Below, piece by piece: positions 20,356 to 33,236 of a stretch of DNA of 40,330 nucleotides. Under the pieces are notes generated by a model. That model had not been told where the DNA came from, did not search any database, and saw only the letters and a program-made list of their open reading frames with translations. A program made the translations under genes and the position numbers. The number at the start of each line of letters is the position of its first letter. The stretch's first letter is position 1. This DNA comes from Perkinsus olseni (Eukaryota; Perkinsozoa; Perkinsida), in the NCBI GenBank assembly GCA_013115125.1, contig JABANN010000313.1:1-40330 (forward strand), given 5' to 3'.

Positions 20356-22138
20356 TCATATACCGGTCGCAGCGCGCTGTCCGGCACGGATCTTCCGTGG
20401 CTGCCTCGAACTAGCGTCGGCTACTGTGGCTCGCTGGAGGCGTGAAGCCACCACGCGACGATTTCTTCCGTTGAAGGATCCTTGCTGGAGAGCCTGATTC
20501 GCCATCAAACCCCTGCTCCACGGTGCTCCCAAGTGAAGCCCTACCCCATCAGCATATCTTTCGAACTGGCCGTAGCAGTGAACGGCTAAGGCGAGGATCA
20601 TCAGTGCCGCTCCTATCAATTGATGGACGTGATAACTTTCCCCAAGAATAATATGACAAAGTAAAAAACAACAGCACGGCTGGAGAACCTGAGGAGGCAG
20701 GCATCAGCTTCGTCGCGAGAGCCGCGAACCGATGAGACCCGACTTGGTAGAGGCCAACCGTGACCGGGCCGATCACTCTGACAGCCTTCAGTTGTATCCA
20801 CCACTCTATCAACAGAACGAATATCACTGAGTAAGCGATGGACGCCCAGCCGACCCCTCCCATTCTTGAGACATAGGACCTAAGTAGAGGAGACTTACAC
20901 CGGGAAGATCTTGGTGGACTGCTCACCACAAATTCGGCGTGTCACCACGGAAAATGACGTAGACCAGAACAGCTGTGAAGACAGCGAGTACGAGTAGCTG
21001 CTGCATGTGGAGCGCGGCACGCTCCATATGGGTCATGGCTACACGCTGCTCCGTTAGCTGGATAGAAAGGCCCAGCAAGTCGAGGAGATAGTTCTGTCCG
21101 GGATTTGCCAACCTGTGCGGCCTTCGTGAGAGGAACACCCAAAAGCATAAGAAAGCCGACATCAAGCTCGTGGATCGCATAAACGCGGCCAGCTACGAGG
21201 ACGCCGGCGATACCCAGAAGGATTGAGGCGTATCTGAGCGCGACTGCCATGCCGAGACTGGCTCGCCCCTGCACTTCACTCGAACCGACTTGTGCTTACT
21301 GCCCTTCTCCAGGCCCACGGCTAGCGCAATCATGGTCGAGCCAATCGGCACAAATGGCTGGACAATACCTAGCAGTGGGCTGTGTCGCAAGCGAGAACAC
21401 GCTGCAGAGTAGGTGATGAATCTTAATATCGTCCTCTGAGAATGGTACGCTATGGGGCTACCTGCGCTCGTTGCTTCAGTGAACATGAGGCCGAAGGGAA
21501 TGAGGTTCTGTCGGAGCGCTCTGAGAAACATCGGAAGAGGTCGAGTGGCGCCGTGCGAGGCAATACCCGGCTATTCCTTCAATGACTGCTGCCTTCTGCT
21601 CTGCGGTGGGCACAGCGAAAATCTGAGTGCAACGGGAGTGTGGATGGAACGGGCGAGGTTAACGATAGTGGTTTACCTGCCCTAGACGCGGCCGGCTAGT
21701 CCAATAAATGATGGGGACTAAACCCAGTGCGAGGGCCCCTCTAACCAAAGAGTAAATGGGCGCTGCGTAGAGTCCCAGGCTGTCCCTCTCCGAGTTGTAG
21801 AATGCACGGAAGAAAACGTAGTTACCTGAGCAGGGCAACCAAGCAATCGGAGAGCGGCGAGCTGCGACCACCGCCGATTCGCTTGGAACCAATTTTCCGG
21901 CATCTATCACGATGAGGAGGTCACTCGCGACTCAGCCCGGCCCACCTGCGGCAAGCCACTGAGACACGAAGAGCAAAAGGTGGGCAGTGGCTATTGTATG
22001 GGGTTCTCGCTCATTGGAAGCCTGCCATACACTCAGCAGAGGCCCGGAGGCTGCTGTAACACTCACAAGATCCTCGATCGCGACGAGTGACTCGGTGGCC
22101 AGGAGAGGTTGGAGAAGCTGCACCGATGGCCGAGGCAT
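20356..22138 (-). CDS. EamA/DMT-superfamily multi-pass transporter (nucleotide-sugar or metabolite carrier type)
   Basis: Several hydrophobic exons on the minus strand join into a DMT-like protein. The C-terminal part is clearest: WASIAYSVIFVLLIEWWIQ, then RVIGPVTVGLYQ, a 55-nt intron (about 20690-20744), then VLQP, and the terminal signature LGESYHVHQLIGAALMILALAVH, which is typical of the last two helices of EamA domains. Upstream exons encode further helices (LLGIAGVLVAGRVYAIHELD, MLLGVPLTKAAQ, HMQQLLVLAVFTAVLVYVIF, LLGIVQPFVPIGSTMIALAVG, YAAPIYSLVRGALALGLVPIIYW). The Met at 22138 opens a plausible first exon, but exons may reach 22440. Ten helices would be usual for the family. Substrate cannot be told. 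At 20625 one frame appears to break, but it is resolved by the correct frame after the intron, so I see no sign of a pseudogene. Confidence 0.6.
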
Positions 22139-22719
22139 TGCTGGGTGGAGAAGAGAGGAGCTGACCGGCTACATGAGGCGACCAGGAGTTCTTGCTTGCG
22201 ATGACTCTGAGAGCGAAGAGCGAGACAGTATGCACCAGTAAAAGCCTTGAACCCGCCGAAGCAGCAGGTTGGGACCCAATCAACATTCGATGGCGATGAT
22301 TTAAAGAAAATTCCCCCAACCGCCGCGAATGCCTCGGGTGGACATTTCGATTCGGTCCTCGACAGGCAAATCGACATCGAAGGCATGCAGAAAACCCATC
22401 GAAGTTGATGACACCATGAGCATGCGGCGTTGGCTAAATTGTTCATGGTAAAGCGATGAATGGTATCTTTCAACTGCGGGTAAAGTGTCGATCAGCTGCT
22501 GCCTTGGAAAGCAAGTAGCGTGCGTACTGCCTCGCAGCAGATACCTCTTCCTGCCGAGAATCGTCGGGAGCAAGCACCTCGACGGGTCCGTGAACAACGG
22601 AGAACCTATGATAGGAACGACTCCTTCCTCTCAGCTCGATTTACAATCCCACCGATCAGCTGCTTTATGCAACGAGCAGTTCACGTACTCAGCAGAACCC
22701 GCTCTCTCGTAACATCTTC

Positions 22720-25700
22720 CACTCATCGTAGTGGGCTGGGGCAAGCTGACAAGAGGCTAGACAGTAGAAGTTGGGTACTGCGAAACTGACTGGTCGCGGG
22801 CGCGCCTTTCGAGCGGAGAAACGACAGAATATCATAGCTAGCAGGACATGGCCTCACTTACACGCCATCATGTCCGCGAACCTCGCGAACATCAATAGGC
22901 TCTCTCGGTCTCTGAGTTCCAATACTCTGCCGTGAAGCTGCGTAGGGGGGATGAAGCTCACCGTAGGCTCGGCATCCCTCCCTCTCATACACTCGATAGC
23001 TGCTCGCAACGATTGCATGTACGACTTATCAACCCTCGCACGATCCTGTTCTCACGATACAGGGAAGGCATACGGCAGCGACGCACCTCCGCCCGTCTCA
23101 AATCTTCCGCGAGCGATTCCTTTTCTCGTTCCGCTAGCATTAACTTCAGCTTTCCTATTTCTGCATCCGCTGTAAGCTGCCCGACTTGTTCCTTCAGCTT
23201 TCCAATCTCAGCCTGCCAACACTCATCAGCCTCGTCGAGGATTTCAAAACTTCACTTACCTGCATCAGGCGGGCAGGATGTTCATCTCGTGGTAACAACT
23301 CCTGCCCACGACTATCGGGCTCCATGGTCATCCGCTACTCTCCCCTCTCACCACTGCATCCGAGTCTCCTTGCTGTTCCGCCATGAGTGTGGTATTACGC
23401 ACCTCCAACACCTGTATCTGGGCAAAACCATAGAAACATGACGCACCTGTCGATGGACTGAAAGCAGCAGTTTCTCGAGCCAACCTGCGCCTCTTTGTCC
23501 GCCATACTCGTCTTCAGGGCCGCCACTTCCTGCCGTAACCCCTCTATGATATGGGAGGTCTCGGTAATCTACCGTACCGTGGAAGCATCGCTATGCGCAA
23601 GGCGAGGTATGTGCGGAACACCAGTTGATTATCCGCGTATAGTGCTACGAGACATGTCTCAGAGTCCGCCGATTGTTTGTTCCCACCTCCAGCGAATGCG
23701 CCCTTCTAATCATCTCGAGCTTGTAAATCTGTGCATCTTTGTCGTCAACGTCGTTCCGTAGCCGCTCAACTTCATTCGATCCTGCAAAGAGAACCCAGGA
23801 GGAAGGCCATTGTACAGAGGCACCCAGTGACGCGGGCTACGATGCGCTAAGCACGCTATGAGAGAGGCGCTTGTCTCACTCTCTTTATCGTCTCCACTGC
23901 TGCTGCTGCTGCTGCTGCTGCTCGAGGGCTGCTGAGGCAGGGGAAATGATGCCGAGGGCTGAGCGACTATTCCGCGTTCTCCAGTCGACAGGCTGGGCCA
24001 TCCTCCAGAGCCGGTCATACCTCATTGGAGCAGCTTGGCTCGTTCGAAGGTTCGTGATTCCTCAACATCTCTACCTGAGGTCTTAGTCGGGTCCCTGGCG
24101 TCACTCTCGAGCCCCACTTCTATCATGCTGCGCCCTCGTTGCATCCTCAGCATCTCCACCTCTCCCTCAGCTTCAGAGAGCTGCTCCCGCAGAGCTCCAA
24201 CTTCTGCCTTGTAGCCTTCACAGGCGGTGCAAGACGAAGCATCGATCTTCGCTGAGGCCGCAACCGACACCGAGCGTGTCGATGCAGACTGTCGAGGCTG
24301 CCGCTCGTACCCGTAGTGCCGTGCTCCACAGTGACCAGCCTTTCTCCTAGGATCGCGATCTACGAGAGCATTGCTTCGTTCGAGTTTAAAGCATTAGACA
24401 AGTGAGCAATAACATGGATGCATCAGATGTCCTTTCCAAGCTATAATTCCGTAATTCCGTTATACTCATGCCCGCAGAGCACACGTAGCAGATTGGAGAT
24501 CCGAGAAAACTTGCAGCTGGTACTCCTCTACCTGGCTGTCCAGACGAGCCTTCTCGCCGTCGAAGGACGAATGGTTTTCCGGTCGGCGCGAGCTGCCGCT
24601 CTCCTTCTCTTCCTTGATTTCATGCAGCTCCCGTACTGCCTGAGAATTAGCTTTCGACTCGGGAACAGACACGCGAGAGAGGGACAGGGAGCGATGACCG
24701 GGATACATCCGACTGCAGCGGTCACCCGAGCCGATGCATGAATTGTGTATGCATCATATAGCGAACACCTGGCAATGCCGTTCAGCAGGGCACTGCCGGA
24801 CTAGCAGCCAGACGGCGTAGTTCAGCTCGACTCCGTGGCGATCCAGGGAAGTAGATTCTTGCCGCAACTCAACTGGTCGTTACCAGCTTACCGCAGCTAA
24901 GTCATCCTCGAGTGTTGAAATGACGACAGCCTGTCTTGATACAGTCATTCTCAACTCCTCAAGAGCCGCACCGTCCTCATCGAAGCTGCACGTGCTCATA
25001 GCTCCAACCCCACCAGCAGCCAGCCGCTTGTCGGCGTGCGTATCTCGCAAAGGGGCATCATATCCGCGAAGTAAACAGCATCAGCTGCCAGCTTTATGTA
25101 TTGGTTGATTCCCGACATCTGAAACTATCAACTGGCTCACTTGTAGACACTGGCACAGATAGCAACTGTGGACTGCACCCCGGTTCCTTAACGATCCTCA
25201 TGCCCATCCCAGCTGTGGCCCGCCGCAGCATCTCTACTTCGACTCGGTACCGGCTCACCTACGTTACCGCTGTGCCCCGCTCATAACAGGCGGCAACAAC
25301 CATCGGACGGTATCACCTGCATGCGCAGTGCATCGATATCTTCGTCACAGCCATCATCATCGTCTGGTCCGATCCTGACGTCCTTAGTACCAGCCTTGTC
25401 TACCAGCGGCAGCGCTTCAGCTCTTTCGTGTCTTCGCTTTAACACCTCAACCTTCACGTGGGAATAGCGTGTCTCTCGTACTGCTCGTGGCAGTCCTGCC
25501 CCGTCCTCACCATCTCCTGTGCCCTATCCCGTTCCGTGCGAACCCTGTCCATTCGAGCCTTCAGGGATGCATACGAAGCTGCTTGCTTCTCAAGTTCTTC
25601 GGTTAGTAGGTGAAGTCTGAGAGTAGCGTCGTTGCCGGCTCTGGAGGAACCCCGGGACCAAGCGCAGGGTGCAGTCATGTTGGACACCCTAGAAGCATTG

Positions 25701-26797
25701 TATTCAAGATTGTCCAGCAGCAGCGCCACCGAAGGACTCTGAATAGGTTTCGGTGGGAGAATCTCCCAACATTTCGCTGTGAAAGAAGAAGCTTTGGGAA
25801 ATTATAGGAACAATAAGGTTGTTCAATCGGACAGGTGAACAATAATTGTTCAATTCAACTGCGATTCGGACGGTAACACGGCCCCGTTGTGGACGCTCAC
25901 TGTCTATTCGCATCCTGAGAGTTCCTTTTGTAAGACTTCCGGAGCTCGCCCTCTCTAGAAAGTAGTTTTATCTCGAAAAAAGCAAGGCTGCTGAGAGGAG
26001 GGACACCTCCGTTACTCTCTCCTTCAGACGAGCTATGTGCGAGTCCTTCTCAGCAATCACATCCCTCAGTCGCTCCATAACGTGCTTCAACTCCACCAAC
26101 AGTTCCTCCTCGCGGGCTCTGACCAGCTCAAGGCGTACAACGCTGCATGCTCAGCAGCCTCTATTCAACAGTAGGGGCCGCAGTAACGTGTCAAGTGTGT
26201 GATTCAACCCATCACTAAGAGCTAACCAAGTGCATGTGGTCCCACTTTCTCTCCTGTTCTCTCTCCCGCAGCAGCTGCTGCCTAGCAGCGCATTCTGACT
26301 GGATAGCATCCCCCTGCAGATGTCGAGTTGTCGGATGTTGATGCCGCCCGGGTTGGCCTGGTGAGCGTGAGGATGGCGCGGTCACCGGCTGAAGAGATAT
26401 TGAGATTCGATCACGTTCGACCGCGTAAGCAAGCGTAAAGATCCCACAGAAAGTCTTCAATGATGAGGAATGTATGAACGTCAATGCTCAACGACGGTTA
26501 AGCTTCAGTAATCACCGTACTAGCCTCTCACTCGGCGAGGTGATGCTGTCCGTGGCCGCCGAGGCCCCCGAAGGACGGGGGTCGCTAGGGGCCTGCGGAG
26601 AGCCGTAGGACGCTGTGGAGGGACGCGAGGAGAATGCCGGAGTTCCGGAAGGCGGAACTCCATACGCTGGAGCCAAAACGAGAACTAACCGAAGCAGAAC
26701 CCTCAGCCGCTCGGCAAACTACGGACTGAACACAGCAATTCGCGAATGTTCTGCTGTTCTCCTCCAGAGCCGAATCTTTGAGGTTGTCCGGATCCAA
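22720..26797 (-). CDS. Long coiled-coil protein with disordered Ser/Pro-rich N-terminal region
   Basis: Many short minus-strand exons with heptad-rich content run through this interval, separated by about 50-100-nt gaps. A likely start is the ATG at 26797 (MDPDNLKDSALEENSR), followed after an intron by a Ser/Pro/Ala-rich exon near 26520-26660. Coiled-coil exons include ones near 25990-26120 (Glu/Leu/Lys/Arg heptads, EELLVELKHVMERL), 25454-25640 (LLTEELEKQAASYASLKARM), 24900-25000, 24466-24708, 24022-24270 (EVGALREQLSEAEGEVEMLR), 23090-23250 and 22860-22930. A C-X-X-C-like or single-Cys lead followed by EV-LR recurs between exons, suggesting exon duplication. A run of about nine Ser is encoded by the CTG repeat at 23897. 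Such proteins are usually cytoskeletal, centrosomal or Golgi scaffolds; which one cannot be said. The end and exact splicing are unresolved. Confidence 0.5.
23897..23922. repeat. CTG trinucleotide repeat (about eight units)
   Basis: The plus strand reads CTG about eight times in a row. On the minus strand it is AGC-type and falls in an open frame that would encode poly-Ser followed by GDDKESE. It probably lies in an exon of the coiled-coil gene. Confidence 0.8.
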
Positions 26798-27043
26798 TAA
26801 TCATCCGAAGCTTGGATGATCTCAGAACAGCAGTGGCATCAGTAGGATTCGTGATCGGGCCGCTCCTGATTGGATGATGGGTTAGTAGCGGAGTAACCGT
26901 AGCCCTGGCCAGTGACGCGGTAGTTGCGTAGAGAGAAGACTCCACCCTTCCAATCGGTACTGAACGCAACGCAGCAAGCACGTTGAACACCACCACCACG
27001 ATATTGGTACTTTAGTACGGCAGTAGTAGTAACATCAGCATAT

Positions 27044-29549
27044 TCATGCTCCTTGGATAATCGAGCAGCTGCTCGTAGCAGCACTCGAATACGACGAAGT
27101 AGTTCTCTTATCAGAACGCCCGTTGCCACCGAGCAAGGCCTGCGCTTCTGCGACTCGCTGCTGCGAAGTGTAGTCCAGCTCAGCGGAAACTTCTTCTGGA
27201 CTCACAGACACCAGGGGAAGCCCCTTCGTTTCCCTAAAGGAAAATGACATCGTGAGACAAGAGGGTGACGCTGGCCGTGCCCAGGCAGTTTGGGACGGGA
27301 CCCCGCTCCTTACCAAATCAGGTTGATGCCACTGGCTGCCATCGAAGCAACCAGCAAGACGATAAGCAAGGTAATGAAAACGTCAAGTGTCTGTCGAGAG
27401 TCTTGCTTCGAAAGCTCGAGAATGAGGGGGGCCGCCACCGCTCCCAAGCGGCCTGGAAAATCGGAGAACTTCCATTAGAAATACGTTCGGGACGCAGAAG
27501 CCTGAGGGGGCTCTAAGAGGGTTCTACGAGACCCACCTATGCCTGAGATGATCCCGATAGTGGTCATACGGCAGTTGGTAGGGAAGACTTCCGCAGTATA
27601 GGTAGACACCACCGCGTAGTACCCCAGAACCAATCCTCTCAGTGCGTATGCGGAGACGGGCCCCATCCAGTCTGATCAAGAGATGCTGATACGATAACTA
27701 CTGCAGTCGCTAGGCTACCGGGCATGTAAGAGAGTTGCAGCATCCCCAGGCCACAGATGGTACAAAGGAACCCAAGCGCTTGCATCACGGTCACGTGTCC
27801 CACTCCGCGATAGCTTCCCAATAGGAGAGCAAGAAATGCACCTGTTAGAGAACTACTGTGATTAATGAGCACACAACGACGAATGAGAGGCTCACCAGGG
27901 ATCGCCAGAGAGCTTGATATCACCAGCTGCAGTCCCAATGACATGCTCTTAACACCACGGAAATACCTACAGCCGAAACCGATCGTATGCTTGAAGGCCC
28001 TTGCCGGGGTGAGCATCCTACTGCGGCAGAATGTAAGCAAGTCCATAAAGGCCGAAGTCCTTGCATGCAGTGACCAGAATCATCGTCCATACTGTTCCAG
28101 AGTAGTGTCTTCCAGTGATAGTAGCGAATGCACACACGTCCCGAGGGGCAGCGGTTGGTCGGAGAGTCTAAGGCCGACGAGAACTGGCCAAGCGGCACTG
28201 TTCAGGTGCTTTACTCACATAGGGCTGCTCCTGGACGACACTCGAGTCGGGAGTGAAGCGTACAGGTACATTATACGCGCCGTTGGACTTTCGGACCTGA
28301 CCGAACCCTTGGTCGCGCCCTCAATTGCTCAAAGAACGGCCTCCCACTGTTTTCAAGATCCTATTCACTTCTTGGTAGTCGCGGTGTCGGACGGTGACGA
28401 ACTGCGGTGATTCCCATAGCATGGTAAGAGCAAACATGACCATGAAGAGTGATGGCGCAGCAGCGATCTCCAACAGGGTCCTCCACGAGCATACCTGAAC
28501 AATTCCGTGTGAACTCAAGACTGAGAAGACGTAGTTCGGATAGCGGACCGTGAAGCTATCATACTTGATGCCCTGGCTCCTGCATGACGCTGAGAAGATA
28601 GATGTCGCAGTGGTCACCACTCCTAGTGAGATTAGGATCCACGAATAATGTCCCTGAATAGTAACGTAAGTGGCGATTGAGATGCTGCGCATATGGTCTC
28701 GTGAACGGAACAGGAGGGGAAATTGCCGTCTGCGACCAAGAAGAGCAACGCAGCTGATCACTATCCTACCAGCGGTGGCGTAGAGCTCTCCGAGTACGGC
28801 TAACGATGCCATGATAATGAGCCCTTCAGCTCTGTGCTTAGAGGGGGATACCTCAGCCAGCAGAGCAAACACCGCTGGTATCCCAAGGCCGCATCCCACC
28901 CCTGCTCCAAACCGATACGCCAGCATCACCACCTGAGAGTTGCGAGAATCCCGGTAGCACAAGCGGATTGAAAACCTTCACCTCAGTCGAAGCAGTTGAG
29001 CAGGCGAAGCCGAATACCCCCGTCAGAAGGTAAGACATAAGTACGCAGGGCCTCCTGCCTAGGCGGTCTCCGATGAGCCCGGAGAGAAGGCATCCTGAAG
29101 GAGACAGACCATGGGCACGGCGGTAAGAAAGAGCATAGAGGTAACCTACCACACACATATCCCAGGTGGATGGTGGACGCTAGCAGAACTCTGGTGAGTG
29201 GCGGCAGACTCCAGTGATCGTCCAAGAGCATGGCTACAGGTCCCATTACCATGAGTTGGCTCCCTTCGGAGAACAACACGCCTGACAGACCGGAGGGCTC
29301 CAACGGAGGGACAAGTCTATCCGAATCAGTTCGAGCTACGACGCGGCCAGCGGTGTCCCCATCCCAAGTAGGGCTATACCTACCTCCGCACAGAATGAGT
29401 ACTGCAACTTGGAAGCTGCCGAAGCCCATGGCATCCAGCTTCCTCCCAACTCCAGCGGGGCTCAGCGGCTCGTCCACATCAGCCAGCGCTGAATACGTAA
29501 AGTCAATCTCGGCAGTTACTCCCCGCCGTCTAGAGATGCTCCTGAACAT
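27044..29549 (-). CDS. MFS transporter, SV2/NiaP-like (organic ion or aromatic acid type)
   Basis: A 12-helix major facilitator encoded by about nine minus-strand exons. Exon 1 (29384-29549) ends in LDAMGFGSFQVAVLILCGG; exon 2 (ends 29281) opens GVLFSEGSQLMVMGPVAM, the helix 1-2 region typical of SV2-like carriers. Next are the loop motif GLIGDRLGRRP, then AYRFGAGVGCGLGIPAVFALLAEVSPSKHRAEG (the family helix 4-5 signature), WRTLLEIAAAPSLF with a WESPQF-like region, ILVTACKDFGLYGLAYILPQ-type helix 7, GLVLGYYAVVSTYTAEVFPTNCR (helix 10-11 motif) and a final helix region ending GINLIW-KETKGLPL. The C-terminal tail runs to the stop at 27044. Substrate cannot be told; relatives carry nicotinate, aromatic acids, organic cations or are non-transporting. 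No in-frame breaks were noticed. Confidence 0.82.
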
Positions 29550-29664
29550 CAGCCATGGGAGGGATAACTTCTAAGGACGAATCCGACTTCACCGGTCTCT
29601 GATCAGAACTCAACCAAACGTCTATGAAATTCAACACAGCCAAGCATGGGACGTAACGAGGCTA

Positions 29665-32600
29665 TCATCTAATAGCAATCGCTCCAGTCGCCGTCACGGC
29701 CTTCCCATTCGCACCCGGTGTTTTCAAAAGTTTGCTTTGCATCTTCCACAAAGTGTCGAGGCCGCCTTGTTCTCTGAGTACCTCCTTGGCCTTCTCGCTG
29801 GCCATAGAGCACTTGGCCAAGGCACTACCAGCGTTAGCCTGGTCTTGCTTCCTCAGGCACTCGAGCATAGGAACGACGGCCCTGACCAGATCCTCCTCGT
29901 ACTGCTTCGATCCAGCGCGAGTCAAGTCAGCTGCCGCAGCAATAATGAGGCACGCATTACCGCGGAGCATGTAGAGAGTCTTGTCACGATCGTCGTAGCC
30001 CTGCGGAGGGAACTTCAGCAGGAGCTCTGTCGCTGCACGCACAAGCCCAGGAGTTAGGCATGACGTATCCTGCTTCACAGCATGACACAGCAGCCTGAGT
30101 GCCGGATCGCACGAAGACGGGTCAGTCGCATCGCTCAAGATCCTTTCGGCCAAGACCACCGCTTCGGAGTCGTTGCCGAGCTGAATGCCCCCTTCTACAA
30201 GTTGTGCCAGTCGGAGAAGGATAGTTAGAACTCTCCCCACAGTACGTGGCTGGCGGCGGGCAACGTCGCACAGGATAGCCTCTGCCTGGCCCTGCACGGC
30301 AACGTGCTGCGCAGCCTGAGTGGAGACTGTGCAGCAGTTCTGCAATGCGCCAAGGACTGCCATGGTGGATTTCTCGTCAACTAGCTTCGTACAAGCCTCC
30401 AACAACGGCAGTGCGCATGCATTGGCTACCGCCCCACCACCGACGTTGCAAATAACACCGGCCGCTTGTTCCGCCGTAGCAGCGTCCGCGACCTTCCTAG
30501 GAAGGCTCCGGCACAGCTCAGCATGGCTTTGAAGATAGGTGCGCAATGCTTGGCAGGAGGTAGCACAGTTAGCCAGTACACACATGGCCGCCAGACTAGA
30601 GGACCGCTTACGACAGGCCACCCTGCGGACGATGGTGTCCAGCACCTCACTGTTCTTGTCTCTAGAGAGAGCCTCTTGCAGCTGCCTCCGAGGGCCCGGC
30701 CTGGTCGATAGCTCGGCCATCAGGGCAACACACCTCCCGCAGCGGACTTTGGATTTGATAAGCTGCACAAGCCGTCCAATGTGTGCCCCAGCCTTACCAC
30801 TGAAGACCTCGCACGCTGTGTCAGACAGCTCGCATATTCGGACCAAGAGTCGGAGGCATCGCAACAGCCCGATGCTTCGGAGCTCGTCAGGGTCCTCAAT
30901 GCTGGCGTTCCTGTGCAGCAGGGCCGCCCTTGATAGATCGCCCAACAGGTTGTCGAGGCCACCGCAGTGGACTACCTGCATAGGATGCGGCACAGCTGAC
31001 TGCGCTGCGCTGTGGAGGCTCACCTTCCTCAGGGACTCTGCGTCGATAGAGAGTGCTGCAAGTATCGCAGACTCATCCAAATCACTTATCTTGCCCAACG
31101 ATGGCCGTCCATCCTCCAACAGAAACGACGCTATGGTCTGTCACAGAGTAAGTCGTGGCATACTGGTCGGACAGGTCTCATACTTACCTCACTCGTCGCC
31201 TCCTTCAAAGGGTCCTGGCTAGGCTTCCCATCCCCCTCCTTTACTCGTGTGCTCTCGATTTCACGCAAGTGGCGGTCGCACAAGTCGATGGCAGACCGCG
31301 CTTCCTCAGCAGCTACCCCCAGCTTCAGTGCTTCCTCCGCATCGCACCTGGAAGGCTCCACAGTACCCGGGACCGAAGTTTCCTCCCGGATCGATCCTCT
31401 GACGGAGTGCGGAAGTCGACGTACTTTGCAGCATCCCATCGCTTGAGGTTCTGGAAGGCCACACTCCGCCGCAACAGGGCCTTGGTGCAGGCATCGGCGG
31501 ACTGCGAGTAGCCGTCCTCGAATATTTCAACCATTTCCAACACCTACGATTACGCTAGAAACCGAGGCCACCCCCAACCGACCGGATCCAAGTATGGAAT
31601 TGTGTACCCACCTTCGAGCAGGAATCAGCCGCTTGCTCGAAGCGGCCCAGCTTGAGCTCGGCCAACGCCCTGTTCGTCCACAAGGCCTTATTATCTCTCT
31701 GGAACTCGAGTCCACTCTCATACTCCTCAATAGCACCGACGAAGTCCCCACTCTTCAAGAGAGCGTTGCCTCGATCCTTACACCTGTACGCAATAATTGC
31801 CCTCCAATACCGTTGAGCAGCGCAATATGAATTCAACTCAGTACTCCCTATTCTCACGAGACCCAAAAAAACCATCGCCTTCGCACCAAGAGTCACTGGT
31901 GTTTCCATGCGAGTCGGCCCTCTCACTTTCGCGCAGTAATAGCTCGATTTTCCCGAGCCTTGTTCCGCTCCTTCATGTCCTGCTCCAAGGCCTTGAAGTT
32001 GGGATCATCATTAGGGACGATCGGATCGCCTGGTGGGCATCAGCGTGACACGACCACTCCCACGCCACGCCGCGATTGCCTTCCTCCTCAGTGTCCGTTT
32101 CCGGCTCCCAGTACTCCCACTTTTGGTAGTTGATGACCTTCGATTTCGGCACCAGCTGACGGCTCTTCAACCAACGCTCCCACTTATCCTTTCGCCTTGC
32201 ATGAGCAGCGTTCTCCCTTTGGAGGTTCTCAACCTGCCAATGCACTCAGGAATCACTTCGTAGCCTCCAAAGGTCGATCGGGCAGAGCCATTGGTAACCC
32301 CGTCGCGAAGAGCACAGGAGTGAGAGACGATTCACCTTTGTGTGCAGCTCCTCCAGCCTTTCCTTTCTCGCCATCAGCTTCTTATTACCACATCTTCCGC
32401 AACTCCCGACCTCACCAACGTACTCCGTGAAGCACTTCTTGCAGAACAGCACGTAGCCCTCGCTGTTGCCTTTACCAGGCCTTCCATATTTCCTGACCAC
32501 AATCAGCAACCTCTGTAGCGGCTACGCACCCACAAGGAGGGTACCGAGGCACCACTGTCTTCCAGCACAGCAGAGCTACCTCAGAGCCTCCACCTTCTCA

Positions 32601-32809
32601 GCAGCCTCCCGCGCCTTCACAGCATCAGCGTTGTGCAGATGCTGGATCTTCCGGTCGACATCATCAACCGTCACCTGCGAATCCACAGCTATCAAGAAAT
32701 ACGGAAGAGTGTCCTAGCACCCGCTCACCGTGCCTTTGATCAAACCGTTGATCTGTGAGCTAATCTCATCAACCTTCTTTTCGAACGCCTCAGCATCGGC
32801 AGAGTTCAT
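29665..32809 (-). CDS. TTC12: TTC12-like TPR-armadillo protein with a zinc-ribbon insertion
   Basis: TTC12 is a cytoplasmic dynein-arm assembly factor for motile cilia. The start (32809) gives MNSADAEAFEKKVDEIS-QI, resembling the TTC12 N-terminus. Exons at 32729-32809 and 32580-32674 continue it. An exon near 32337-32510 encodes a four-Cys zinc ribbon (CKKC...CGRC) not expected in TTC12. Then come KW-YWEPETDTEEE, DPNFKALEQDMKERNKARENR (the TTC12 pre-TPR helix), TPR units (CKDRGNALLKSGDFVGAIEEYESGL, WTNRALAELKLGRFEQAADSC, ALLRRSVAFQNLKRWDAAKY) and a 484-aa uninterrupted armadillo-like exon (29665-31119). Two junctions near 31980-32060 and 31130-31560 are uncertain. The order TPR then ARM is what supports TTC12 over RPAP3, SPAG1 or DNAAF4. 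Confidence 0.65.
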
Positions 32810-33236
32810 TTGAAGCACAGAGATCCTCACAAATCCCTGGACGTAGGGTGGTGGACGTGGTAGGACTGTATTCTTGTGGCCCCGTAAGAGGCAGGAACGT
32901 GAGAGCGCCAACCCATACTGGCTGCCGATCAATGATTGGTGAGATTGTTCTGACACACTGCCCCGCAGGAGGATTCGATGGCACAAGGGCCAACAGCAGA
33001 AAAGGTATCAATCAGGCGACGCGCTGGTTCCATTCAGGATTCCCACCATGCTACAGTTTTGGCATCAGCAGCAGCTGCTGCTGAATGAACTCAGCATGCC
33101 TGCTCGGGGCCGTCCTTCCCTACCTATCGCTTTCTAATTGATAACCAAGCACAGCTTCCCTTCAACAACAACGAGGAGTACCGTCATAACCATGAGGACC
33201 CTTGCACAATCAATAGACGTGTGACGGCCGCCCTAT
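32810..33236. other. Intergenic between the F-box/ankyrin gene end and the TTC12-like start
   Basis: About 430 nt holding the 3' end of the F-box/ankyrin gene and the 5' region of the TTC12-like gene, both on the minus strand. I see no coding frame or RNA gene with support. Confidence 0.4.

Noticed and set aside
20610-20660. Apparent frameshift in the transporter gene
   Set aside because: Reading the exon in the frame set by the upstream intron gives the expected EamA terminal motif, so no break is needed.
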